Notes: generated from the sequence alone by a model not told the origin. DNA of 64,000 nt from Rhizobiales bacterium NRL2 (GCA_001664005.1 CP016093.1:4021031-4085030); one strand, 5' to 3'. Positions 32,871 to 41,948 are shown, counted from the stretch's first letter. Translations and numbers: made by a program.

Positions 32871-35042
32871 GTGCAAGAAGTCGTCATCGGAAAGGATCGG
32901 GTTTCAGTTGCCGAATTAATCGGCAAGGGTGGCGAAGGCGAAGTCTACGCGATCAAAGGCCGCTCCGGGCAGGCCGTCAAAATCTACAACACCGGCTTGC
33001 GTGCCAATCGAGAAGACAAGATTCGGGTGATGGTAGGCGAGGGACTCGCCGTCAAGACCGACCTTGTTGCCTACCCCAGCGAGGTCGTGACTGACCGTCG
33101 CGGCAACTTTCTTGGGTTCGTCATGCGGCTTGTGTCGGACTATCGCCCACTGCATGAACTATACAGCCCGAAGTCTCGCCAGCGCCATTTCCCAAAGTCT
33201 GATTGTCGGTTCATCGTCCATGCTGCGCTGAACGTCGCCCGCGCTGTTGGGAGAGTGCACCAGACGGGATGTGTAATCGGCGATCTGAACCATTCCGGCG
33301 TGCTTGTGGCTCAAGATGGAACCGTTGCCCTAATCGACGCAGATAGCTTCCAGTTCAGCTTGAACGGCAGGTCATATCCTTGTGTCGTCGGCGTTCCTGA
33401 CTTCACGCCTCCCGAGCTACACGGGAAGAACCTCGCGTCCGTTCAGCGCACCATAGAGCACGATAACTTCGGGCTGGCAGTTGCGATCTTCCACCTGCTG
33501 TTCATGGGCCGTCATCCCTATGCCGGGCGCTACAAGGGACCGGACATTTCCATAGGGGAGGCAATTGCCCAAAATCGTTTTGCCTTCTCGCTAACTCGGC
33601 AAGCGGCAACACAGACAACTCCGCCACCCGGTGCACCGACACTCGACATATTCCCGGATTCTATTTCCCGCGCATTCGAAAACGCATTCGGACTGACACC
33701 AGGCGCGCGTCCGAGTGCGCTGGACTGGATTCAAGCCCTGAACACTCTCGAAGGCTCACTGAACCGCTGTAGCAAGGTCAAGACGCACTATTACCCCAGC
33801 GCCGCCGGTAGTTGTGTCTGGTGTAAACTGGCCGGCATCAGCGGCTTTGACATGTTCCCGGACCTGACCGCCGTGGAACCGAATATCCTGACCGATGCGC
33901 CCGGCACGGAACAGGCAATCCGCGAGATTCTGGCATTCCGGTTCCCAACGGTCGCGGACTTGCTTCCGGCTGCGTCTGCGCCGCGCAGTGCCAGCAATGC
34001 ACTGCGCGAAGCAAGGAGCGGAAAGCGAGGGCGGGCACTCATGGGCTTGTTGATGATGGGCGGTGCGGTAGCGGGTTTCATCTACGCCGCCCCGGCGTGG
34101 TTTGTGTGGATCGGGCTGGCAATCTGGGGGTGGTTCACATTCTCCAACCATGAAGTTGAAACTGGCCCGTTTCAACAGGCCTTCAAGGATGCCGATGAAC
34201 GCGTGCAGCGCGAGTTGAATGCCTTTGTTCAGCGCAACAACATGACTGAGGTTGTGAAGGTGCGCGCCGATTTGGACGCCACAATCGCCGCCTATAAGGG
34301 CCATGACGATGCACTCGCTCGCGAACTCATGGTGATGAAGTCCAACCGGGAGGCGCGCCAGCGACATGCCTATCTTGACCGTTTTTCCGTCCGGCGCTCG
34401 AATATCTCAGGTATCGGCCCGGCGAAAACGGCAACGCTGATTTCCTTTGGAATCGAGACCGCCGCCGATGTGAATCGTTCCGCTGTTCTGCGGGTGCCGG
34501 GGTTCGGTGACGTGATGACCGGCAGGCTGGTGGCATGGCGGCGCGGACATGAATCCCGTTTCAAGTATGAACGGACGCCAAACTCTCAGGACGTTGCCGA
34601 TGAAAGGGCATTACGTGGGCGGTTCGCGGTAGAAAAGGCGAAGCTGGAATCCACGATCCGCAACGGGCTGGGCACCCTGAGAAATGCCAAGGCCCGGTTG
34701 GACGCATTGCCCGCCAAGGCCCGAGGCGATAGGGCGCTGACCGACGCGCTTGCCACTCGCGCCCAAGCTGAACAAGATCTGCGAGAGTTGGGAGCAACGG
34801 TTCCGGCCTCTACCGTGGCGCTGACGGTGACGCCACCACAGCGACCAGCACCACAATCAGCTGGAACACCCCGCGTCACCACACCCACGCCGCCGCATGT
34901 GACCGCCACAACCGGCACGTCAACCTGCCCGCGTTGTGGAGCCCCAATGGTGCGCAGAACGGCGCGCCGTGGCCGGAATGTAGGCGGGCAATTCTGGGGC
35001 TGCTCGCGGTATCCTCGGTGCAAAGGAACGCGAAACCTCTAG
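32871..35042 (+). CDS. Protein kinase with TM helices, helix-hairpin-helix and topoisomerase-type zinc ribbon
   Basis: A 723-residue protein starting with GTG. Residues 10-300 are a eukaryote-like kinase: glycine loop IGKGGEGEVY, Lys37 in AVKIY, catalytic VIGDLNHSGVL with Asp138, DAD in place of DFG at 156-158, and TPPEL for APE. Two membrane segments lie at about 388-424. A coiled region follows to about 500, then a helix-hairpin-helix (ISGIGPAKTATLISFGIE and VLRVPGFGDVMTGRLVAW) at about 511-565. The C-terminus from about 684 is a zinc ribbon (TCPRCGAPMVRR, FWGCSRYPRCKG) like that of topoisomerase I. HhH and ribbon normally bind nucleic acid. It ends the vWA-PP2C-kinase operon; an HNH gene converges from the other side. 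Confidence 0.88.
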   Translation: MQEVVIGKDRVSVAELIGKGGEGEVYAIKGRSGQAVKIYNTGLRANREDKIRVMVGEGLAVKTDLVAYPSEVVTDRRGNFLGFVMRLVSDYRPLHELYSPKSRQRHFPKSDCRFIVHAALNVARAVGRVHQTGCVIGDLNHSGVLVAQDGTVALIDADSFQFSLNGRSYPCVVGVPDFTPPELHGKNLASVQRTIEHDNFGLAVAIFHLLFMGRHPYAGRYKGPDISIGEAIAQNRFAFSLTRQAATQTTPPPGAPTLDIFPDSISRAFENAFGLTPGARPSALDWIQALNTLEGSLNRCSKVKTHYYPSAAGSCVWCKLAGISGFDMFPDLTAVEPNILTDAPGTEQAIREILAFRFPTVADLLPAASAPRSASNALREARSGKRGRALMGLLMMGGAVAGFIYAAPAWFVWIGLAIWGWFTFSNHEVETGPFQQAFKDADERVQRELNAFVQRNNMTEVVKVRADLDATIAAYKGHDDALARELMVMKSNREARQRHAYLDRFSVRRSNISGIGPAKTATLISFGIETAADVNRSAVLRVPGFGDVMTGRLVAWRRGHESRFKYERTPNSQDVADERALRGRFAVEKAKLESTIRNGLGTLRNAKARLDALPAKARGDRALTDALATRAQAEQDLRELGATVPASTVALTVTPPQRPAPQSAGTPRVTTPTPPHVTATTGTSTCPRCGAPMVRRTARRGRNVGGQFWGCSRYPRCKGTRNL

Positions 35043-35075
35043 TTCGCTCCATAGACTTGAACGGTTGCACACATT

Positions 35076-36284
35076 TTAGAGCTGCCGTTTTCGGAAGTTT
35101 TCGAAATGAAAGCCGAGGCTCTTGGGGGAGACTTCATCGGAAACGGTCTTGCCGCGAAGGCTCTGGTAATCCGGAGATTCAATGTGGTCTGAAACCTCAA
35201 TTTTCTTGGTCTCGGGGTTGATCGAAATCAGGTGCGCATCAAAGAGTTTGTGAATGTCACTTCTCAATAGAAGACCATTCTCGGGCCTGTCACGGTCGGC
35301 AAACCGTTCCGCATAGGGGATGATGTGGGCGGCTTCCAGAACCGAAAGCTCGCTCGTGCCGGTGATCGCGCAGCAGTTTGGGCGCTTGCTCAAAAGGGCC
35401 TGCCGGAACGCGCTCTGGTATCGACGCAGGACCATTTGGCGAAGGGCGGTGGCGTCTTCGATCTTCTCGAGGTTCAGGGGTTCGTGCGGGTCCGGGTTCT
35501 GGTTCTCATATTCCGCGATCTTGTGGGCCTTCTCCCGAACGGCGGACAAAAGCGAGTCCACGTCGCTATCCGAGATCGGCCAAACCCGGCTGTGGCGGCT
35601 CGCTCCGACACTGGAAATGAAAGTCCCGTCATACTTGTGCGCCGCCAAGAGTTCCTTCCCAACGGGGCGCGCGAAGAACACGGCGTCAAGCACCTGGGCG
35701 CGACGATCCGGCTGCATGGGGCCGAACTCGACCACGGCCGTCAAGCCTCGCCCGCGCTCGCCGTCCTTCCCCTGTTCATGCAGCCATACGAGGCCCCGGA
35801 AGCCCTTGGACAGAATCTCGTCGGCATAGCTGTTCTCTTTGCGAAGCTCGGGCAGGGCTGCGTCCCGACCGACCCAGCTTTCGGCTGCGGACCGAACACC
35901 GTGCTCTCCGAATAGGTCAATTGCGCTGGATTTGACGAAGAACTGAATATCCTGCCGCTGGAACTGATTCACCTTGGTCGCACCAAGCTTCAACCGCTCC
36001 TGTGCGGCGGCGATCACGTCAGGGGTGAACCGATCCGGGTATTTGAGCACCAAGGCTTCATAGCTCTGATCCGGGTCAATCTCCTCGAACCCGGCGGAGG
36101 CGTTCAAGACCCGGCTGGAAATCATCTCTTCCGGGCCTTTCGCCCTTATGTCCCGGGGTTCATACCCGAGGCCCGCGCGTTGGCCTTGGCTTCGCTTGAC
36201 CTCTTGCCAATGATCGTAGACTCGGGCGAGATCGTTTTCCAACGGATCGGCGCTGCCTCTGAGGGCTTCCATGACTTCAGACAT
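35076..36284 (-). CDS. HNH endonuclease
   Basis: A 402-residue protein with a C-terminal HNH nuclease: NCCAITGTSELSVLEAAHII, then RPENGLLLRSDIHKLFDAHL, giving the His-Asn-His set at about residues 318-345. A single Cys pair (NCCAITG) may hold a structural metal. The N-terminal 280 residues hold an unrecognised domain (FQRQDIQFFVKSSAIDLFGE, GFRGLVWLHEQGKDGERGRG) that might recognise modified DNA or a partner; that is speculation. The gene converges on the kinase gene with a 33-base gap. A McrA-like restriction role is possible. Its link to the vWA-PP2C-kinase operon rests on proximity only. Confidence 0.85.
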   Translation of the reverse strand: MSEVMEALRGSADPLENDLARVYDHWQEVKRSQGQRAGLGYEPRDIRAKGPEEMISSRVLNASAGFEEIDPDQSYEALVLKYPDRFTPDVIAAAQERLKLGATKVNQFQRQDIQFFVKSSAIDLFGEHGVRSAAESWVGRDAALPELRKENSYADEILSKGFRGLVWLHEQGKDGERGRGLTAVVEFGPMQPDRRAQVLDAVFFARPVGKELLAAHKYDGTFISSVGASRHSRVWPISDSDVDSLLSAVREKAHKIAEYENQNPDPHEPLNLEKIEDATALRQMVLRRYQSAFRQALLSKRPNCCAITGTSELSVLEAAHIIPYAERFADRDRPENGLLLRSDIHKLFDAHLISINPETKKIEVSDHIESPDYQSLRGKTVSDEVSPKSLGFHFENFRKRQL

Positions 36285-36750
36285 GCGGCTCCCTGCACTC
36301 GGCTCCCCGGGGCGAGTTATTCAGGATTTCGGCAAACGCTCGGAAATTCAAATGGAAATCGGCTGTCCGGCGGTGAAGTCGCCCAAGGCGGCGGCCTTCG
36401 CCATGCGCAATGTCGTGAAGTGTTGAATCGTGCTCGCGGTGGCGATTCCGTGGCGATTTAGGCCAAAAGACGAGGGGGCGGTTGAAGCGATCTATCGCCT
36501 ATATCTCGGATTTTATTGAGAGGTTCTTGCTCCGACGGTAGTGATCGAAACTACGACCAATTGATCGACAGTCAGCTTTATCGGATTGCATTGGACTTTG
36601 CGCGGCAAGGAAGCATGCATGCTGTCGGGACCGGCGGCGCCCGCATGTGTGCAGCCGGCCCCGGCCCGGCCTCCGCATCGCGGTCCGGGCTTCTCCTGGT
36701 GACAGCGCCAGCATCGGGCCGGCGCGGGAACGAAACCACGGAGACCGACC
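36285..36750. other. Intergenic gap, no gene supported
   Basis: 466 bases between the HNH gene (minus strand) and the DUF3489 gene (plus strand). The first 300 bases are poorer in GC than the last 150, which may mark the boundary of a separate integrated module. No complete gene, transposase or tRNA was recognised. The promoter of the DUF3489 gene should lie here, but no strong -35/-10 pair was read. Confidence 0.5.
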
Positions 36751-37293
36751 ATGACCAAGCTCAATGACAAGCATATCGCCATCCTCGCCAACGCGGCAAA
36801 CCGTACTGACGGCTGCGTGCTGCCGCTGCCGGAAGACATGCGACTGCAGGGCGGCGCACTCACCGCCGTGCTTCGGTCTCTGGAGCGCCGCGGCCTTGTG
36901 GAGCGCTCACCGGACGACGTCTGGACCATCACCGAGGCCGGTCGTGCAGCGGTCCCGGGAACGGTCGCGACCGACGCCGACGAGAGCGAAGAAGAGAACA
37001 CGGCGCCGCAAGTCGCGACCGCGGACCCGAATGCAGGTGAGAACCATGACGCCCCGGCGCCGCTCTTCCGCCCGGGCACGCGGCAGGCGCAGGTCCTCGA
37101 CCTCCTGCAGCGGGAAGAGGGCGCCGACATCGACGAGATGATGCAGCTCACCGGCTGGCAGCCGCACAGCGTCCGGGCGGTGCTGACGGGCTTCCGCAAA
37201 CGCGGCGTGGACGTGACCCGCACCAAGGAAGGCAACGGCGTCAGCGTCTATCGGGCTCAGCTGCCGGCCAGCGCGGACGCGATGGCTGACTGA
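36751..37293 (+). CDS. DUF3489 domain protein
   Basis: A 180-residue protein with two winged-helix-like halves. The first (NDKHIAILANAANRTDGCVLP, LERRGLVERSPDDVWTITEAG) looks like a MarR-type fold, and the second (TRQAQVLDLLQREEGADIDE, then QLTGWQPHSVRAVLTGFRKR) is the DUF3489 domain. An acidic linker (ADESEEEN) separates them. The function is unknown, but DUF3489 genes are commonly found with DUF2924 and a large serine recombinase, as here. It may act as an accessory or control factor of the recombinase; that is inference. It is the first gene of the three-gene module (13-base gap to DUF2924). Confidence 0.85.
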   Translation: MTKLNDKHIAILANAANRTDGCVLPLPEDMRLQGGALTAVLRSLERRGLVERSPDDVWTITEAGRAAVPGTVATDADESEEENTAPQVATADPNAGENHDAPAPLFRPGTRQAQVLDLLQREEGADIDEMMQLTGWQPHSVRAVLTGFRKRGVDVTRTKEGNGVSVYRAQLPASADAMAD

Positions 37294-37306
37294 GGGCGCC
37301 GCGACC

Positions 37307-37996
37307 ATGCGAAGGGACAACTCCATCCGCGCGGGCGGCAGCGGCAACGTTGCCGCTGCCGCCCGCGACACGATTCCGAGGCCGTCCCCTTCCGATGCCG
37401 CAGCCGGCGCGGCGTCATCGGTCGCTGCGCAAACGCCAGCAGGAACCTTTGACGCCCGCGTCCGGGCCATGTCCCGCGACGAGCTTGCCGTGCTCTGGCA
37501 GCGGCGCTGGCGGCGCCCGCCGCCGAAGGGTCTCAGCCGCCGGCTGCTGGAATACAACGCCGCATGGCTGCTGCAGGCTGAAGCGCAGGGCGGGCTGACG
37601 GCCGCAACCCAACGCCGTCTCGACACGCTGGCGAGCGCCAGCCAGAGCAACGGCGATGGCGCAGCGGAAGGCCGACGACACCACGGCAATGATGACCGCA
37701 GGACGCCGCGCCGCGCCCTCCGTCCCGGCAGCCGGCTGGTCCGCCAGTGGCAGGGCCGCAGCCATGTCGTCGAAGTCATCGTTGGCGGGTTCGCCTATAG
37801 GGGGCGGTCATACACCTCCCTCACCGCCATCGCTTTTGAGATCACAGGCGCGCGCTGGTCCGGCCCGCGATTCTTCGGACTGAATGCCCCTGCACCGGAG
37901 AGGAAGTCCGTCAGGAACGGAGAAAAGCGGCACTCAGACGGCAAGGGAGGTCTCGCCGCTGCGATGCACGGGGGGCAGGGCGAGAGCGATGGCTGA
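37307..37996 (+). CDS. DUF2924 domain protein
   Basis: A 229-residue basic protein. The DUF2924 signature is LRPGSRLVRQWQGRSHVVEV followed by GFAYRGRSYTSLTAIAFEIT and ARWSGPRFFGL. An N-terminal helical half (MSRDELAVLWQRRWRRPPPK, LSRRLLEYNAAWLLQAEAQG) is also typical. The high Arg content suggests nucleic-acid contact. Its stop at 37994-37996 overlaps the recombinase start at 37989. Molecular role unknown; a recombination directionality or assembly function has not been shown. Neighbours on both sides match the usual context. Confidence 0.88.
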   Translation: MRRDNSIRAGGSGNVAAAARDTIPRPSPSDAAAGAASSVAAQTPAGTFDARVRAMSRDELAVLWQRRWRRPPPKGLSRRLLEYNAAWLLQAEAQGGLTAATQRRLDTLASASQSNGDGAAEGRRHHGNDDRRTPRRALRPGSRLVRQWQGRSHVVEVIVGGFAYRGRSYTSLTAIAFEITGARWSGPRFFGLNAPAPERKSVRNGEKRHSDGKGGLAAAMHGGQGESDG

Positions 37997-39794
37997 GCGC
38001 GGACGGCGGGAGGGCAATGGGTCGACGGCTCGGGGCGGGAAGCTCGACCGTTCATCGCTCGGCGGTTCAACGCGTACCGTTGGAGGCAGCCGTTCTGTCC
38101 GCTGCGCCATCTACACGAGGAAGTCCACCGAGGAGGGGCTGGAGCAGGCCTTCAACTCGCTGGGTGCTCAGCAGGAAGCCTGCGCCGCCTATATCCGCAG
38201 CCAGCAGCAAGAGGGCTGGAAGGAACTGCCCGCCCGCTACGACGATGGCGGCTTCTCCGGCGGTTCGATGGAACGGCCGGCACTGGCGGTGCTGCTGGAC
38301 GACATCCGGGCCGGCCGCATCGACACGGTCGTCGTCTACAAGGTCGACCGGTTGACCCGCTCGCTCGCCGACTTCGCCAGGATCGTCGAGCTGTTCGAGA
38401 ACCACGGCGTCTCCTTCGTTTCGGTCACCCAGCAGTTCAACACCACCACCTCCATGGGACGGCTGACGCTGAACGTGCTGCTCTCCTTCGCCCAGTTCGA
38501 GCGGGAGGTCACCGCCGAGCGTATTCGCGACAAGATCGCCGCCTCCAAAGCCAAGGGCATGTGGATGGGCGGCGCCGTGCCGATCGGCTACCGGGTCGAG
38601 GACCGCAAACTGGTCATCGACCCGGACGCAGCGGCGACCGTCCGGCGCATCTTCGGTCACTATCTGGAACTCGGGTCGGTCAGGGACGTGAAGGCCGCCT
38701 GCGACCGGGACGGCATCGCGACCGCCACCCGGACCAGCCGCTCGGGCCGCACGACCGGCGGCGGGAGCTTCAGTCGCGGCCATCTCTACTGGCTGCTCAG
38801 GAACCCGATCTACATCGGACGCGTGAAGCATCGCGGCCAGACATTCGATGGCGAGCACGAGCCGATCGTCGACATGGCCAAGTGGGAGGCGGTGCAGGCG
38901 ATGCTCGACCGCCATGCGAAGCACAGACAGGCGGCGGTCAATCTCCCCTCCCCGTCTCACCTGTTGAAAGGCCGGCTGTTCGACGAGGCCGGCGAGCCGC
39001 TCTATGCCACCCAGGCCAGCAAGCAGGGCCAGCGCTACTTCTACTACACCTCCAAGCATCTGGTGACGCGCAGGGGAACCAACGGCGCCGGCTGGAGATT
39101 GCCCGCGCCGGCATTCGACAAGCTGATTATCGACCAGCTCGAGGCCCTGCTGCGCGACCCGCTGCGGGTGATGGACCTACTGGTATCCGAACATGACGAC
39201 AGCATCGAAGTGACACGAGCTATCGATGCGGCCAACCGTGCAGCCGATGTCCTGACCGGCACGGACGGCAATGCGCGTCGGCGGATGCTCGATGCCCTGC
39301 TCGAACGCGTCGAGCTCCGGGAGAGCGGCATCGCCGTCCGTCTTCGACCTTCCGCCGTCGATTGCGGGTCTGACCCCGAAGGCCCGAGGGCCGGAGTCTC
39401 GGGCGATGGCGAATGGACCGAAGCCGTGGCCGTCGAGCTGCCGGTCCAGCTGACGCGACGCGCCAATGGCAGCCGCATCGTCCTAGCCGACCGCGAACAG
39501 GAAACCGGCGGGCCCGACCCGAAGCTCGTTCAACTGGTCGCGGACGCGCATCGCTGGAACCGGATGCTGGCGGAAGGCGATGTCATCTCACTGCGGGAGC
39601 TTGCCAAGCACGAACGGCTCGATACCAGTGACGTCAGCAGGGCGCTCAACCTCGCGTACCTGGCGCCCGACATCATCGAAGCCATTCTCGATGGCCGTCA
39701 GCCCGCAGGTCTGACGGCGAGGAAGCTCAAGCGGATGAACGAACTGCCGCTCGACTGGACCGCGCAACGCAAGATGCTTGGCTTCCCGGCCTGA
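37989..39794 (+). CDS. Large serine recombinase (resolvase/invertase-type site-specific recombinase)
   Basis: A 601-residue large serine recombinase. The catalytic domain (about residues 35-190) begins RCAIYTRKSTEEGLEQAFNS with the nucleophile Ser and includes VVVYKVDRLTRSLADFARIV. SFAQFEREVTAERIRDKIAA carries the conserved Arg-rich helix. A recombinase domain (PIGYRVEDRKLVIDPDAAA, RNPIYIGRVKHRGQTFDGEH) follows, then a zinc-ribbon-like region without obvious Cys pairs and a C-terminal helical part. The start at 37989 overlaps the DUF2924 stop. It would integrate and excise a mobile element at a short att core. It sits 197 bases from the 3' end of tRNA-Val. Confidence 0.93.
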   Translation: MAERGRREGNGSTARGGKLDRSSLGGSTRTVGGSRSVRCAIYTRKSTEEGLEQAFNSLGAQQEACAAYIRSQQQEGWKELPARYDDGGFSGGSMERPALAVLLDDIRAGRIDTVVVYKVDRLTRSLADFARIVELFENHGVSFVSVTQQFNTTTSMGRLTLNVLLSFAQFEREVTAERIRDKIAASKAKGMWMGGAVPIGYRVEDRKLVIDPDAAATVRRIFGHYLELGSVRDVKAACDRDGIATATRTSRSGRTTGGGSFSRGHLYWLLRNPIYIGRVKHRGQTFDGEHEPIVDMAKWEAVQAMLDRHAKHRQAAVNLPSPSHLLKGRLFDEAGEPLYATQASKQGQRYFYYTSKHLVTRRGTNGAGWRLPAPAFDKLIIDQLEALLRDPLRVMDLLVSEHDDSIEVTRAIDAANRAADVLTGTDGNARRRMLDALLERVELRESGIAVRLRPSAVDCGSDPEGPRAGVSGDGEWTEAVAVELPVQLTRRANGSRIVLADREQETGGPDPKLVQLVADAHRWNRMLAEGDVISLRELAKHERLDTSDVSRALNLAYLAPDIIEAILDGRQPAGLTARKLKRMNELPLDWTAQRKMLGFPA

Positions 39795-39990
39795 CCATAT
39801 TGTTGCTCACCGCTGCCCGATGGTTTGGACCCCGAAATCGGCCAGTAGAGACACTCCCGCATTCAGCCGGAAATCGTCTCCCCTTCGGCGTCTCCCGGGA
39901 ATCCAATCGCCGCCACGAGGCCCGCAAAGCCGGCAAAGCCGCGGGTCTCCGCCGGGACGCAGTGTGGACATGGGTTCGCGGAAGACCGGA

Positions 39991-40066
39991 TGGTGGGCGA
40001 TACTGGACTTGAACCAGTGACCCCTGCGATGTGAACACAGTGCTCTACCAGCTGAGCTAATCGCCC
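39991..40066 (-). tRNA. tRNA-Val (anticodon CAC)
   Basis: The minus strand gives a complete 76-base cloverleaf: acceptor stem GGGCGAT paired with ATCGCCC, D arm AGCTCAGCTGGTAGAGC, anticodon arm CTGTG-TTCACAT-CGCAG with anticodon CAC, a T arm containing GGTTCAAGTCC, and an encoded CCA end at 39991-39993. CAC reads GUG codons for valine. The 3' end faces the recombinase gene. No second copy of the tRNA 3' end was found by eye within the window. Confidence 0.95.
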
Positions 40067-40243
40067 CTACCGAGGCGCGGGATATAGGTTCGTCCGGCCG
40101 CGCCTGTCAAGCGCGAACGCCGCCGCCGCGCGCCCGTCACGGCCCATTATACGGTTGCGCGCGCGCGATCCCCTGTCATATGTGGGAACAGCCCCCGCGA
40201 AGGGGGCCGGAACAACAAGACGCGAACGATACTGGGGATGGAA

Positions 40244-41185
40244 ATGGCGCGGGCGTTTGTCTTTCCGGGACAGGGCTCTCAGGCGGTGGGCATGGGCGGC
40301 GAACTCGCGAACGCGTTCCGTCCCGCGCGGGAGGTCTTCGAGGAAGTCGACGAGGCCCTGGGCCAGCATCTCTTCCGCCTGATGCAGGACGGCCCCGAAC
40401 AGGAACTGGTCCTGACCGAGAACGCCCAGCCGGCGCTGATGGCCGTGTCGATGGCGGTCATGCGGGTGTTGGAGACGGAAGCCGGACTGGACATCGCGAA
40501 GGCGGCGAAATTCGTCGCCGGACATTCGCTGGGCGAGTATTCGGCGCTGGCCGCGGCCGGCGCGCTGGAACTGCCCGACGCCGCGCGGCTGCTGAAGCGC
40601 CGCGGCCTGGCCATGCAGCGCGCCGTTCCCGTCGGCGAGGGCGCCATGGCGGCGCTGCTGGGGCTCAGCCTGGAGGACGCCGCCGCGGTCGCCGAGGAAG
40701 CCGCGCAGGGCGAGGTCTGCAGCCCCGCCAACGACAACGCCAGCGGCCAGGTGGTGATATCCGGCTCGACCTCGGCGATCGACCGTGCGGTCGAGATCGC
40801 CAGGGGCCGGGGCGCGAAGAAAGCCATGCGCCTGAACGTCTCCGCGCCGTTCCACTGCGCCATGATGCGGCCCGCGGCCGAGGAGATGGAGACCGCGCTG
40901 GCCGAGGTCGCGATCGCCGCTCCGGCCGTGCCGCTTGTGGCCAATGTCACCGCCGAACCGGTCAGCGAGCCCGAACGCATCCGCGCCCTGCTGGTACAGC
41001 AGGTCACCGCCATGGTGCGCTGGCGCGAATCGGTGCTCTACATGAAGGAACAGGGCGTGGACGAACTGCTGGAAATCGGCGCGGGCAAGGTGCTGGCCAC
41101 CATGACCCGGCGCATCGACCGCGACGTCCAGGCCAGCGCCGTCAACACGCCCGAGGATATCGAGCGGCTCGTCGGCTCGCTCTGA
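40244..41185 (+). CDS. fabD: Malonyl-CoA:ACP transacylase
   Basis: A 313-residue enzyme that loads malonyl groups from CoA onto acyl carrier protein for fatty acid synthesis. FVFPGQGSQAVGMGGEL is the FabD start, FVAGHSLGEYSALAAAGAL contains the nucleophile in GHSLGEY, and MRLNVSAPFHCAMMRPA holds the catalytic His. The start at 40244 is chosen because GGGG lies about 6 bases upstream; an in-frame ATG at 40238 is possible. It opens the fabD-fabG-acpP-fabF group, with only 25 bases to fabG. The gap from tRNA-Val (170 bases) probably holds its promoter. Confidence 0.95.
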   Translation: MARAFVFPGQGSQAVGMGGELANAFRPAREVFEEVDEALGQHLFRLMQDGPEQELVLTENAQPALMAVSMAVMRVLETEAGLDIAKAAKFVAGHSLGEYSALAAAGALELPDAARLLKRRGLAMQRAVPVGEGAMAALLGLSLEDAAAVAEEAAQGEVCSPANDNASGQVVISGSTSAIDRAVEIARGRGAKKAMRLNVSAPFHCAMMRPAAEEMETALAEVAIAAPAVPLVANVTAEPVSEPERIRALLVQQVTAMVRWRESVLYMKEQGVDELLEIGAGKVLATMTRRIDRDVQASAVNTPEDIERLVGSL

Positions 41186-41210
41186 CCCACGGCAAGGCAA
41201 GGGGACCCGC

Positions 41211-41948
41211 ATGTTCGATCTGACTGGCAAGACCGCCCTGGTGACCGGCGCCTCCGGCGGCATCGGCCGCGCGGTCGCCGAAGCGCTGCACGGGGCCGGC
41301 GCCACCGTGGGCCTGCACGGCACCCGCGAAGCGGTGCTGAAGGAAGTCGCCGACGCGCTGGGCGGGCGGGCCCACGTGCTGCCCGCCAATCTGGGCGAGG
41401 CCGGCGCGCCCGCGGACCTGGCCAAGGCCGCGGAGGCGGCGATGGGCCAGGTCGACATCCTGGTCAACAACGCCGGCATCACCCGCGACAACCTGGCGAT
41501 GCGCCTCAAGGACGAGGACTGGGACGCGGTGATCCGGGTCAATCTCAACGCCGGCTTCCAGCTCGCCAGGGCACTGCTCCGGGGCATGATGAAGCGCCGC
41601 CACGGCCGTATCGTCTCCATCACCTCGATTGTCGGCCAGACCGGCAATCCGGGCCAGACCAACTACGCCGCCGCCAAGGCAGGCACCGTCGGCTGGTCCA
41701 AGTCCCTGGCCCAGGAAGTGGCCAGCCGCGGCATCACCGTGAACTGCCTGGCGCCGGGCTTCATCGAGACGGCGATGACCGCCGACCTGCCCGACGAACA
41801 GAAGGCGAAGCTGAACGAAGCCATTCCGGCCGGCCGCATGGGTACGGGCGCCGACATCGCCGCGGGCGTGATCTATCTGGCCTCCGACGAGGCCGCCTAC
41901 GTCACTGGTCAGACGCTGCACATCAATGGCGGAATGGCAATGATATGA
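41211..41948 (+). CDS. fabG: 3-oxoacyl-ACP reductase
   Basis: A 245-residue NADPH-dependent SDR that reduces 3-oxoacyl-ACP in each elongation cycle. The Rossmann motif is VTGASGGIGRAVAEALHGAG, followed by NNAGITRDN. The active site has ITSIVGQTGNPGQTNYAAAK with Ser, Tyr and Lys all present, unlike the SDR at 16436-17227. The C-terminal pieces CLAPGFIETAMT and VTGQTLHINGGMAMI match FabG. It sits between fabD and acpP as in most alphaproteobacteria. The 183-base gap to acpP shows no gene and probably carries the acpP leader. Confidence 0.96.
   Translation: MFDLTGKTALVTGASGGIGRAVAEALHGAGATVGLHGTREAVLKEVADALGGRAHVLPANLGEAGAPADLAKAAEAAMGQVDILVNNAGITRDNLAMRLKDEDWDAVIRVNLNAGFQLARALLRGMMKRRHGRIVSITSIVGQTGNPGQTNYAAAKAGTVGWSKSLAQEVASRGITVNCLAPGFIETAMTADLPDEQKAKLNEAIPAGRMGTGADIAAGVIYLASDEAAYVTGQTLHINGGMAMI

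Noticed and set aside
39991-40066. tRNA-Val 3' end as the attachment site of the island
   Set aside because: Large serine recombinases often use sites outside tRNA genes, and no second copy of the tRNA 3' end was found by eye. Kept only as a question for comparison with relatives.
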